Source: Conexibacter sp. SYSU D00693 (GTDB lineage: Bacteria; Actinomycetota; Thermoleophilia; Solirubrobacterales; Solirubrobacteraceae). Taken from it: DNA of 64,000 nt. Both the position numbers and the translations under genes were made by a program. The DNA lies in NCBI RefSeq assembly GCF_017084525.1, contig NZ_CP070950.1, forward strand, positions 868,001 to 932,000, in the 5' to 3' direction. Under the pieces are notes generated by a model, which was not told the DNA's origin, ran no database searches, and saw nothing but the letters and a program-made list of their open reading frames with translations. Numbering within the stretch: the stretch's first letter is position 1; each line of letters opens with the position of its first letter. Shown here one piece after another: positions 1 to 10,024 of this stretch.

Positions 1-271
1 GCTCGGGCGTCTCGCCGATGATCCGCTCGCTGAACATCCGCATGAGCGCGGAGACCTCCTCGACCGGCCGCGACCAGTTCTCCGTGGAGAACGAGTAGAC
101 CGTCAGCTCGCGCACCCCGAAGTCGACGGCGTCGCGCAGGCGCGCCTTGACGACGTCGGCGCCGGCGCGGTGGCCCTCGGCGTGCGGCAGCCCGCGGGCC
201 TGCGCCCAGCGGCCGTTGCCGTCGGTGATGATCGCGACGTACTTCGCCGCAGCGGGCGCCTCGCCGGCCAC
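1..271 (-). CDS. uppS: Isoprenyl transferase (undecaprenyl diphosphate synthase), C-terminus cut by window edge
   Basis: This enzyme condenses isopentenyl diphosphate onto farnesyl diphosphate in cis to build the C55 lipid carrier for peptidoglycan. Only the first 90 residues are present because the gene runs off the left edge. The catalytic DGNGRWA motif is at residues 17-23 (Asp17 binds Mg-diphosphate), and SFSTENW, the second family signature, is at 60-66. The GTG start at 271 is 8 bases after the frr stop and follows a GAGGG ribosome-binding sequence. It is the last visible gene of the tsf-pyrH-frr-uppS series, an order common in bacteria. The family call is very secure; the end of the gene is unseen. 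Confidence 0.93.
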   Translation of the reverse strand, partial: MAGEAPAAAKYVAIITDGNGRWAQARGLPHAEGHRAGADVVKARLRDAVDFGVRELTVYSFSTENWSRPVEEVSALMRMFSERIIGETPE

Positions 272-279
272 GGGCGCCC

Positions 280-3111
<2,832 letters not shown>

Positions 3112-3243
3112 GGGGACTGCTCCTTGTTCTTGGGACTGGAACTGCCGTCACCTCGTCGCGGTCGGACCCGGCTTCGTGCCGGGCAGGACCGCCGCGACGT
3201 CGCAGGGCGACGGGTCGAGGACAGGTACGGCCCCGCAGTGTAG
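3112..3243 (-). promoter_or_regulatory. rpsB promoter and structured 5' leader
   Basis: A candidate -10 box TACACT (minus strand, 3242-3237) would start a leader of about 115 bases before rpsB. Within it, 3154-3199 can fold into a two-tier stem: CGTCGCGGTC pairs with GACCGC...GACG around an inner CCCGGC/GCCGGG hairpin with a five-base loop. No T-run follows, so it is not a standard terminator. S2 operons in several bacteria are autoregulated through a leader RNA, and this stem is a reasonable candidate for that role. The -35 is not convincing. Confidence 0.4.
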
Positions 3244-3380
3244 CCAGCGGGCCGCTCGGGCGAGGTGTCGTCGAGGTCGGGCGAAGCCGCTCCGGAAGCT
3301 GGCGCGTTGACGCTCGCAAGTCCTGGGCGACGGCTGCGTTGGAGGCAGGTGAAGCGGTGGGCGGGCCGGCCGCCCTTCCC

Positions 3381-4301
3381 CTACCTCCGGCGGTCTGGCC
3401 CGCCCTCTGCTTCTTCGAGCGCCCGCCGCAGGTCGGCGGGCAGCGCGCTCTCCACGTCCACCGGCGCGCCGGTGAACGGGTGGGCGAAGGCGAGGCGCGC
3501 CGCGTGCAGGAACTGGCGCTCCAGGCCGAGGAGGCCCGCGGTCCCGTACTCCGGGTCGCCCGCGACTGGGTGGCCGATCGCCTGCAGGTGGACGCGGATC
3601 TGGTGCGTGCGTCCCGTCTCGAGCTTCACCCGCAGCAGGGCGAAGCGCGCGCCGCCCTGCCCGAGGACCTGCTCGAGCTCGAAGTGCGTGACCGCGTGGC
3701 GGCCCTCGTCGGTGTCGGTCGACATCCGCGTGCGCACGCGGCGGTCGCGGCCGATCGGCGCGTCGACCGTCCCGGACCGCGCCGGCGGCACCCCCTCGAC
3801 GAGCGCCGTGTACTGCCGGGTGACCTCGCGGCGCTGCAGCGCGGCCTTGAGCCGGCGGTGAGCCTCCTCGGACTTCGCGACGACGAGCAGGCCCGAGGTG
3901 TCGCGGTCCAGGCGATGGACGATGCCCGCGCGCCACCCGTCCTCCCCACCCGCCGCGACGCCCGCCAGCGCCTGGGCCAGCGTGCCCGTGCGGTTGCCCT
4001 TGCCCGGGTGCACGACGAGCCCCGCGGGCTTGTCGACCACCAGCAGGTGCTCGTCCTCGTAGGGGACGGCGAAGTCGACCGTCGCGCCGACGTCCTCGGG
4101 GGCCGGCGGCGCGTCGGCGCCGTCGTCGACCTCGACCACCTCGCCCGCCGCCACCTTGTGGCGCTTGGCGACCGCGGCGCCGTCGACGGTGACCGCGCCG
4201 GCCTCGATGAGCCGCGCGGCGCGCGAGCGCGAGCCCAGCGGCTCGGCCAGGAGCGCGTCGAGCCGCTCGCCCGCCTGCTCAGGCGCGACCTGGAGCCGCA
4301 T
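3381..4301 (-). CDS. RluD-family 23S rRNA pseudouridine synthase
   Basis: This enzyme isomerises uridines to pseudouridine in RNA. The N-terminal 60 residues form an S4 RNA-binding domain (ERLDALLAE, SRAARLIEAGAVTVDG). The catalytic domain carries HRLDRDTSGLL at 129-139, where Asp132 is the nucleophilic aspartate, followed by RTHQIRVHL and the HAARLAF C-terminal motif. At 306 residues it is full length. It overlaps lspA by 23 bases, an arrangement (lspA-rluD) widespread in bacteria. The exact target uridines (RluD-like 1911/1915/1917 or another site) cannot be read from the sequence. Confidence 0.93.
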   Translation of the reverse strand: MRLQVAPEQAGERLDALLAEPLGSRSRAARLIEAGAVTVDGAAVAKRHKVAAGEVVEVDDGADAPPAPEDVGATVDFAVPYEDEHLLVVDKPAGLVVHPGKGNRTGTLAQALAGVAAGGEDGWRAGIVHRLDRDTSGLLVVAKSEEAHRRLKAALQRREVTRQYTALVEGVPPARSGTVDAPIGRDRRVRTRMSTDTDEGRHAVTHFELEQVLGQGGARFALLRVKLETGRTHQIRVHLQAIGHPVAGDPEYGTAGLLGLERQFLHAARLAFAHPFTGAPVDVESALPADLRRALEEAEGGPDRRR

Positions 4302-4764
4302 CGGCGTCGCGCTCCTTGCCGTCGCTCTCCAGGACCAGCAGCAGCGCCAGGACCCCGAAGGTGATGGCGATGTCGGCGACGTTGAACGCCGGCCACGCGG
4401 GGAGCTTGAGGAAGTCCGTCACGTGGCCCTCGACGACGCGGTCGACCACGTTGCCCAGCGCGCCGCCGAGCAGCAGGCCCGTCGGCACCCACACCAGCCG
4501 CTGGTCGAGGTGCGTGACGAAGAACGCCAGCAGCGCGAGGAGCGCCACGGCGACCAGGACGACGACGATCGCGCCGCCGCCGTCGAAGGCGCCGAACGCC
4601 ACGCCGGAGTTCTGCGTGTGGACGAGGTCGAGGAACGGCAGGATCGCGTCCTCGCTGCCGCGCTCGACGTCGGCGCGCACGAGCGCCTTGGTGGCCTGGT
4701 CGACGGCCAGCACGGCCGCCAGCACCGCGCCGGCGCGCGCGACGACGCGCGCGCGCGGGCTCAC
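4279..4764 (-). CDS. lspA: Lipoprotein signal peptidase (signal peptidase II)
   Basis: LspA cleaves the signal peptide from diacylglyceryl-modified prolipoproteins in the cytoplasmic membrane. The 161-residue protein has four hydrophobic helices. The two catalytic aspartates are in GNVVDR (Asp108) and FNVADIAI (Asp131), and the QNSGVAFG motif is at 51-58. It ends in a charged Lys/Glu/Asp tail. The GTG start overlaps the stop of the upstream YggT gene as GTGA. The nearby sugar-binding lipoprotein at 52-53 kb would be a substrate. Confidence 0.96.
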   Translation of the reverse strand: MSPRARVVARAGAVLAAVLAVDQATKALVRADVERGSEDAILPFLDLVHTQNSGVAFGAFDGGGAIVVVLVAVALLALLAFFVTHLDQRLVWVPTGLLLGGALGNVVDRVVEGHVTDFLKLPAWPAFNVADIAITFGVLALLLVLESDGKERDADAAPGRA

Positions 4765-5045
4765 GACGACTCGATGGCGCTCGCGACGACGTTGCCGACG
4801 ACCTGCAGCACGATGATCGCGACCATCGGGCTGAGGTCGAGCGGGCCGATCGGCGGGATGAAGCGCCGGAAGACCGAGAGGTAGGGCTCGCAGACGTCGC
4901 GCAGGAAGCCCAGCACCGCGTTCGAGGTCCGGGAGTACGGGATCCGGCCCCCGAACGAGAAGAACATCTGGCTGAGGATGTAGGCGATGATGACGATCGT
5001 GTAGACCGTCACGAGCGCCCGGATGAAGTCGGCGACGTCGTCCAT
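4761..5045 (-). CDS. YggT family membrane protein
   Basis: This 94-residue protein has two hydrophobic segments (about residues 8-28 and 68-90) separated by a loop containing the family hallmark FLRDVCEPYLSVFRRFIPPIGPLDLSP (read in parts at about 46-72). YggT proteins sit in the membrane and are found beside proC and sepF in many Gram-positive bacteria; a role in cell division or osmotic response has been proposed but not settled. Here it lies between proC and lspA, in the standard order. It overlaps lspA by 4 bases. Confidence 0.9.
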   Translation of the reverse strand: MDDVADFIRALVTVYTIVIIAYILSQMFFSFGGRIPYSRTSNAVLGFLRDVCEPYLSVFRRFIPPIGPLDLSPMVAIIVLQVVGNVVASAIESS

Positions 5046-5070
5046 CAGAGCGCAGATCCTGCCACGGTCG

Positions 5071-5817
5071 TCAGCGGTCCCCGAGCACGGCGTCGATCGC
5101 GTCGTGGAACGCGGTGCGCACGCCGGCCCGCTCGAGGGCCGCCAGGCCGCGGGCGGTCGACCCGCCCGGCGAGGTGACCTCGCGGCGCACCGCGAGCGTG
5201 TCGAAGCCGCGCTCGCGCAGGAGCGCGGCGGTCCCGGCGAAGGTCTGGACGACGAGCTCGGCGGCCAGCGGCGCGGGCAGCCCGCGGCGCACGCCCGCGT
5301 CGACCTGCGCCTCGGCCAGCAGCGCCACGTAGGCGGGCGCGTTGGACATGAGGCCCATCGCGACGTCGACCTGCGCCTCGGCGAGCTCGAACACCGGCCC
5401 GCAGCGGTCGAAGAGCTCGCGTGCGTCGGGGTCCTCGTCGGACTCGGCGGCGAGGATCGTCGCGCCCTGGCGCACCTCGACCGGCGTCGACGGCAGCCAG
5501 CGCGTCACCGTCGCGTCCGGGTAGGCGGCGCGCAGCGCCGCCAACGGCACGGCGCCGAGGATCGACGCCACGCGCCGGGCGTGGGGCGCGACCTCGGCGG
5601 CCACGTCGCCGAGCTGCGGGGGCTTGTGGCACAGCAGCACCAGCGGCGCGGCCTGCGCCACCTCGGCGCCCGACGCGCACACCTCGCCGCCCAGCTCGTC
5701 GACGAGCTCCTGCGCACGGCCGGGGAACGGGTCGAAGACCGCGACGGGCTCCCCCATGCCGCGGGCCAGCGCCCGCGCCATGTTGCCCGCCCCGACCAGC
5801 CCCAGCCGCACGGCCAT
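5071..5817 (-). CDS. proC: Pyrroline-5-carboxylate reductase
   Basis: ProC makes proline by NAD(P)H-dependent reduction of 1-pyrroline-5-carboxylate. The 248-residue protein begins with the Rossmann motif GLVGAGNMARALARG and carries the LPSTPVEVRQGATIL segment (usually MPNTP) and the C-terminal substrate-binding motif TSPGGSTARGLAALE. Its start overlaps the sepF stop by one base (TGATG). The cluster sepF-proC-yggT is conserved in Gram-positive bacteria, where proC is a biosynthetic passenger in a cell-division cluster. Confidence 0.93.
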   Translation of the reverse strand: MAVRLGLVGAGNMARALARGMGEPVAVFDPFPGRAQELVDELGGEVCASGAEVAQAAPLVLLCHKPPQLGDVAAEVAPHARRVASILGAVPLAALRAAYPDATVTRWLPSTPVEVRQGATILAAESDEDPDARELFDRCGPVFELAEAQVDVAMGLMSNAPAYVALLAEAQVDAGVRRGLPAPLAAELVVQTFAGTAALLRERGFDTLAVRREVTSPGGSTARGLAALERAGVRTAFHDAIDAVLGDR

Positions 5818-6362
5818 CAGGACTGGTTGAAGAAGCCCTTCTCGATGAGCTGCGCGCGCTCCTCCGCCGAGATCTCGACGTTGCGCGGCGTGAGCATGAA
5901 GACCTTGTCGGCGATGCGCTGCATCCCGCCGTCCAGCGCGTACGTGAGGCCGGAGGCGAAGTCGATGAGGCGCTTGGACAGGTCGGTGTCCGTGCTCTGC
6001 AGGTTCAGGACGACGGGGATGCCGTCCTTGAAGCGGTCGGCGACCTGCTGGGCGTCGTTGAACGACTTGGGGATGACGAGGTGCACGCGCACGTCGCCGT
6101 TGGTGTCACGGCCGCCGCGCACGGGGCGCAGCACGGCGGTGCGCCGGGCCGAGACCTCCAGGTCGTCGTCGGCGAAGATGTCGTCGAAGTCCGCCCCGCG
6201 GCGACGGGTCTGCAGGCGACGGACGTTCGGGCGCTCCTGGTAGCGCGCCTGCGTCTGGCGCTCGGGCTCCTCCTCGTCCCACTCGTCGTCGTAGCCCGGG
6301 TCGCGGTCCTCGGCCAGGCCGAAGTACACGAGCGCGCGGTGCCATGAGTCGCGGAACGCCAC
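5817..6362 (-). CDS. sepF: Cell division protein SepF
   Basis: SepF anchors FtsZ to the membrane and forms rings that shape the septum. The 181-residue protein has the usual three parts: an N-terminal amphipathic segment (residues 1-16, membrane anchor), an acidic disordered linker, and a C-terminal SepF domain from about residue 75 (VHLVIPKSFNDAQQVADRFKDG, VVLNLQ, RLIDFASGLTYALDG). The GTG start at 6362 is preceded by TAACCT with only 6 bases between, so the mRNA is probably leaderless. No ftsZ is in the window. Confidence 0.95.
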   Translation of the reverse strand: MAFRDSWHRALVYFGLAEDRDPGYDDEWDEEEPERQTQARYQERPNVRRLQTRRRGADFDDIFADDDLEVSARRTAVLRPVRGGRDTNGDVRVHLVIPKSFNDAQQVADRFKDGIPVVLNLQSTDTDLSKRLIDFASGLTYALDGGMQRIADKVFMLTPRNVEISAEERAQLIEKGFFNQS

Positions 6363-6399
6363 GGCCTTAGGTTAGCCGTGCTGCGTGTTTCTCCTGCAA
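6363..6399 (-). promoter_or_regulatory. sepF promoter, leaderless type
   Basis: On the minus strand TTGCAG (6399-6394) and TAACCT (6374-6369) are separated by 19 bases. TAACCT ends 6 bases before the sepF GTG, which places the expected transcription start at or next to the start codon. This suggests that sepF-proC-yggT-lspA-rluD has its own promoter although yggS lies only 60 bases upstream. Confidence 0.5.
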
Positions 6400-6422
6400 C
6401 TCGTGCAACAGGGCCGTCGCGC

Positions 6423-7076
6423 TCAGGCGAAGAGCCGGCTGCCGATCCGCACGACCGTCGCACCTTCCTGCGCGGCGACGGCGAAGTCCTGCGTCGTGCC
6501 CATGGACAGCTCGCGCAGACCGTGGTGGGCGGCGAGCTCCGCGAGGCCCGCGAACCAGCGGCGGCTGTCCTCGGGCGCGCGCGCCAGCGGCGGCATCGTC
6601 ATGAGCCCGACGACGGGCAGCGCGCAGCGGGCCAGGGCCTCGTCGACGGCCTCGGGGGCGAACCCGCTCTTGCCCTCCTCCCGCGCGACGTTGACCTCGA
6701 GCAGGACCTCGACCGCGGGGTGCTCGGCGGCGCGCCGCTCGAGCTGGTCCAGCACGCTGTCCGAGCCCACGGAGTGGATGCGGCGCACCCGCGGCAGGAC
6801 GTCCTTGACCTTGCGGCTCTGGAGGTGGCCGATGAAGTCCCAGGTGAAGGCCGGCCAGGCCTCCTGCTTGACCGCGAGCTCCTGGGCGCGGTTCTCCCCC
6901 AGCACGGTGACGCCGCCCTCGGCCAGCGCGCCGAGGTCCTCCACCGCGACGTACTTCACCGCGGCGAGCACCTCGACGCGGCCGGGGTCCACCCCCGCGC
7001 CGGCGAGCTCCTCGCGGACGGCTGCGAGGTTGCGCGCGACGCGCTCGGGGTCCAGGCCGCGGACGAGCTCCACCAC
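6423..7076 (-). CDS. YggS/PLPBP family pyridoxal-phosphate homeostasis protein
   Basis: This is a single-domain alanine-racemase-like PLP protein that buffers vitamin B6 and influences amino acid pools; it has no known catalytic activity. The PLP lysine is in LAAVKYVAVED near residue 40, with GENRAQEL, FIGHLQSRK and a C-terminal SMGTTQDFAVAAQEGATVVRIGS motif (phosphate binding). The GTG at 7076 is used, giving 217 residues; a second GTG follows directly. It lies 11 bases after pgeF and upstream of sepF, a very common neighbourhood. Confidence 0.93.
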   Translation of the reverse strand: MVELVRGLDPERVARNLAAVREELAGAGVDPGRVEVLAAVKYVAVEDLGALAEGGVTVLGENRAQELAVKQEAWPAFTWDFIGHLQSRKVKDVLPRVRRIHSVGSDSVLDQLERRAAEHPAVEVLLEVNVAREEGKSGFAPEAVDEALARCALPVVGLMTMPPLARAPEDSRRWFAGLAELAAHHGLRELSMGTTQDFAVAAQEGATVVRIGSRLFA

Positions 7077-7087
7077 CGCGAGACCGC

Positions 7088-7822
7088 CTAGGTCAGCCAG
7101 CCCAGCCCGGCCTGGCGGCCGGTCACGCCGCCGTCGCGGCGGTGGCTGAAGAAGCGCTCGTCGCAGATCGTGCACAGCCCGACGAGCTCGACGTGCTCGA
7201 CGCCGGCGTCGCGCAGCGCGGCGGCCGCGGCGGCCGGCAGGTCGAGGTGCGTCGCGGCGCCGGTGCCGCGCCGGAAGCGCGCGTCGAAGCGCGCCGCGAC
7301 CTCCTCGCCGACCTCGTAGCAGCAGGGCCCGGCGCTCGGGCCGACCGCGGCGCGCAGCGGCGCGCCGTTCGTACCGAGCTCGCGGACCGCCTGCACGCCC
7401 GCTGCCAGCACGCCGCCGGCCAGGCCACGCCAGCCGGCGTGCAGCGCCGCCACGGCGCCGGCGCCCGCGACGACCACGGGGACGCAGTCGGCGGTCAGGA
7501 CGATCGGGGCGACGCCCTCCAGGCACGTCGCCTGGCCGTCGGCCGCCGCGGGCCGGCCGCCCGCGATGCCGGCGCCGGCCGCTCCGGCGGCCTCGGGCCA
7601 CGGGCGATCCGTGACCCGCGCGACGGTCGTGCCGTGGACCTGGTGGCCCTGGGCGAGCATCGCGCCGGTGGCGTCGGCGAGGCGCCGGCGGTTCTCCGCG
7701 ACGTCCTCGGGGACGTCGTCGGTCCACGGGCCGAGGTTGAGCGAGGCGTACGCGCCCGTCGAGACGCCGCCCGCGCGGTCGGTGAACCGGGCGCAGGCGC
7801 CGCCGAGGTCGACGTCGAGCAT
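7088..7822 (-). CDS. pgeF: Peptidoglycan editing factor PgeF (YfiH/DUF152, multicopper-like)
   Basis: The family hydrolyses L-Ser-containing UDP-MurNAc precursors in E. coli and has also been described as a purine nucleoside phosphorylase or laccase. The metal-site residues are visible: QVHG (His63), TADCVPV (Cys113) and HAGWRG (His128). The 244-residue product is full length. The ATG shares one base with the stop of the upstream gene (TGATG). It sits with yggS and sepF, the usual context. Which of the reported activities applies here cannot be decided from the sequence. Confidence 0.9.
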   Translation of the reverse strand: MLDVDLGGACARFTDRAGGVSTGAYASLNLGPWTDDVPEDVAENRRRLADATGAMLAQGHQVHGTTVARVTDRPWPEAAGAAGAGIAGGRPAAADGQATCLEGVAPIVLTADCVPVVVAGAGAVAALHAGWRGLAGGVLAAGVQAVRELGTNGAPLRAAVGPSAGPCCYEVGEEVAARFDARFRRGTGAATHLDLPAAAAAALRDAGVEHVELVGLCTICDERFFSHRRDGGVTGRQAGLGWLT

Positions 7823-8823
7823 CAGGTGACCAGGAGCTCCAGGCCGTCGACCGGCGTGCGCTGGGCGTACTCGAAGTGCGCCGTGCCGTCGCCGACGAGC
7901 GTCTGGCGGACCGCCCAGCCGCCCCGGCCGCGGGCCTGCTTGTCGAGGACCTGCAGGCGCAGCGTCGCCACCTCGCTGTTGTAGCACCAGACCTCGTCGC
8001 CATCGGGGTCCTGGTAGGTGACGCCGACCAGCGACGCCCGCGGGGCGCTGGCCTCGCCGACGAGCTTGCGCTTGCCGTCGCGCGCCTCGAAGCGCCACGA
8101 CGTGAGGTCGAACGCGCTCGCGGTGCCGAGCACCGCGCGCGGGCTCACCGCGCGGAAGTCCTCGCCGAGGAACCGGCCGACGAGCGGGCTGCTCGGCCCG
8201 ACGTCGCGCCCGAAGCGCGGAACGACGACCGAGACCCCGTCGACGAACGTCTGGGCGGCGCGCTCGCCGGAGTCGGCGTCGTCGAGGTCGTTGCAGTGCA
8301 GCCACGTCCAGCGCCCGGCGTGCTTGGAGCCCCACAGGTGCGCCTGGCCGCCGGGCACGCCGTCGAGGCGCAGCTCGGTGCCGGCGAAGGTCACGGTGCC
8401 CGAGACGGCGAGGTCGGCGTGCGGCAGGACGAGGACCGTCTTGGCGATCCTGGCGCGGCGCAGGACCGGATGCACGTGCTCGTAGGGCGCGAGGCTCGGC
8501 GTCCACGACAGGTCCCAGGCGACGTCCTCGAAGCCGCCCTGCATCCCCTGGTCGGTGAGGACGCTGCCGGCCACCTCGAGGCGGAACGGCTCGGCCTCCG
8601 CGACGAGGCGCTCGATCGGGAAGGTGCCCTTGCGGGCGAGCTTCGTCGAGCCGTCGGGTGCCATCGCCATGAACCACAGGTGGCACTCGGCGGGCCCGTC
8701 GACGGGGGCGCGCATCGTGTACCGGATCCACAGGCCGATGCCGGTCGCCGGGTCGGTGGCCGACAGGTAGTGGACCTCGTAGTGGCCGGGCGCCCCGTCC
8801 CACTGCAGGACGTTCGGGTTCAC
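7822..8823 (-). CDS. Hypothetical protein, possible AttH/CrtC-type lipocalin-like fold
   Basis: This 333-residue protein has no signal peptide or membrane segment and is rich in Trp and aromatic-flanked beta strands (WDGAPGHYEVHYL at the start, WDLSWTP, HAGRWTWLHCNDLDD, DEVWCYNSEVA). The pattern resembles proteins related to hydroxyneurosporene hydratase (CrtC) and AttH, a two-domain lipocalin-like fold, but I do not recognise a precise family. The GTG at 8823 begins the conserved part. It overlaps pgeF by one base and follows the nucleotidyltransferase gene by 11 bases, so it is probably co-transcribed with both. No function is assigned. Confidence 0.55.
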   Translation of the reverse strand: MNPNVLQWDGAPGHYEVHYLSATDPATGIGLWIRYTMRAPVDGPAECHLWFMAMAPDGSTKLARKGTFPIERLVAEAEPFRLEVAGSVLTDQGMQGGFEDVAWDLSWTPSLAPYEHVHPVLRRARIAKTVLVLPHADLAVSGTVTFAGTELRLDGVPGGQAHLWGSKHAGRWTWLHCNDLDDADSGERAAQTFVDGVSVVVPRFGRDVGPSSPLVGRFLGEDFRAVSPRAVLGTASAFDLTSWRFEARDGKRKLVGEASAPRASLVGVTYQDPDGDEVWCYNSEVATLRLQVLDKQARGRGGWAVRQTLVGDGTAHFEYAQRTPVDGLELLVT

Positions 8824-8834
8824 GACGGCCGACC

Positions 8835-9989
8835 CTAGTCCACGCCCCGGTCCTCCCGCTGGAGCGCCGCGCGCAGCTCGGCCTCGGCTCCCGCCCCCTC
8901 CAGCAGCCCGTCGAGCTTGGCGTCCAGGGCGCGGCGCAGCGCCGCGCCGAGCTCCGGCCCGCGCTCGAGCCCCGCCTCGAGCAGGTCCTCGCCGCCGATC
9001 TCCAGGCGCACGTGGCGCCCCTCGCGCAGCCACCACGCGGCGCCCGGTCCGCCCGCCACGGCGACGGCCTCGAGGGGCTCGCCGCGCAGCGCCTCGGCGA
9101 CCTTCGAGGGACGGTCGTCGGGCACGACCAGGTCGGCGCAGCGCCGCAGGATGCGCAGCTCGGCGCCGTCGAAGCCCCAGCCGTCGGCCCACGCCGCGTC
9201 GGGCAGCACCGCCCCGAGGACGACGAGGTCGCGCCGCCCCTCGCCCGCCGGCAGGAGGTCGAGCGCCCGCGCCGCGCGTTGCGGGTCCAGCACGAGGCGG
9301 CGCACCACGCCGAGCTGCTGGGCGGCGTGCAGGACGTCGAGCGGGCGCGGCTCGCGCAGCGCGAGGCGCAGCTCGTTGCCCAGGCGGTCGCCGCTGACGG
9401 TCTCGAGCGCACCGCCGGCGACCGCGTCACGGGCGAGCCGGTCGGTCCCGGGCTCGGGCAGGAAGCCCAGGCGCACGGCGTAGCGCACCAGGCGCCAGAG
9501 CCGCGTGGGGTCGTCGGCGAAGGACGCCGGGTGCAGGACGCGCAGGCGCCGGGCCTCGAGGTCCTCGAGCGCGTGGTCGGCCGCGCGCACGTCGGCACCC
9601 CCGGCCCCGTCCGGACGCAGGGCGATCGCGTTGACGGTGAAGTCGCGGCGGCGCAGGTCCTCGTCGAGGCCGGCGGGCCGCACGTCGGGCAGCGCGCCCG
9701 GGGCGCTGTAGGTCTCGGTGCGCGTGCGCGCCAGGTCGTAGCGGCAGTCGCCCGCGTGGACGGTGGCGGTCCCGAAGCGCCCGTGCGCCGCGACGACCTC
9801 GCCCAGCGCGCCGGCCAGCGCGCCGACGTCGGCCTCGACCGCGACGTCGAGCTCGCGCGGCTCGCGGCCCAGCAGGAGGTCGCGCACGGCGCCGCCGACC
9901 AGCCACGCGCCGTCGGGCAGCGCCTCGAGCAGCCGCGCCCCGCAGGGGGTCGCGGCCAGCGCGTCGAGGGCCTCCGCCGGGCGTCGCAC
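8835..9989 (-). CDS. Class II poly(A) polymerase / CCA-adding-type nucleotidyltransferase
   Basis: The protein adds nucleotides to RNA 3' ends, either the tRNA CCA end or A-residues. The N-terminal head domain shows WLVGGAVRDLLLGRE followed by the metal-binding pair ELDVAVEAD. The RRDFTVNAIAL motif and DDPTRLWRLVRYAVRLGF define the neck. The GTG at 9989 has a GAGG sequence 9 bases upstream; an alternative GTG at 10022 would add 11 residues, but that codon lies within the start region of the divergent gene. No HD domain is present. CCA-adding and A-adding enzymes cannot be told apart from what I see. Confidence 0.85.
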   Translation of the reverse strand: MRRPAEALDALAATPCGARLLEALPDGAWLVGGAVRDLLLGREPRELDVAVEADVGALAGALGEVVAAHGRFGTATVHAGDCRYDLARTRTETYSAPGALPDVRPAGLDEDLRRRDFTVNAIALRPDGAGGADVRAADHALEDLEARRLRVLHPASFADDPTRLWRLVRYAVRLGFLPEPGTDRLARDAVAGGALETVSGDRLGNELRLALREPRPLDVLHAAQQLGVVRRLVLDPQRAARALDLLPAGEGRRDLVVLGAVLPDAAWADGWGFDGAELRILRRCADLVVPDDRPSKVAEALRGEPLEAVAVAGGPGAAWWLREGRHVRLEIGGEDLLEAGLERGPELGAALRRALDAKLDGLLEGAGAEAELRAALQREDRGVD

Positions 9990-10010
9990 GTCGCGGATCC
10001 TCGCACCCCG

Positions 10011-10024
10011 TACCCTCTGCACCG
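10011..10024 (+). promoter_or_regulatory. Leaderless promoter of the PQQ-propeller gene
   Basis: TACCCT at 10011-10016 ends 8 bases before the ATG at 10025. This fits a -10 box whose transcript begins at the start codon. It lies inside the long alternative start region of the divergent nucleotidyltransferase gene, which favours the shorter start for that gene. Confidence 0.45.
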
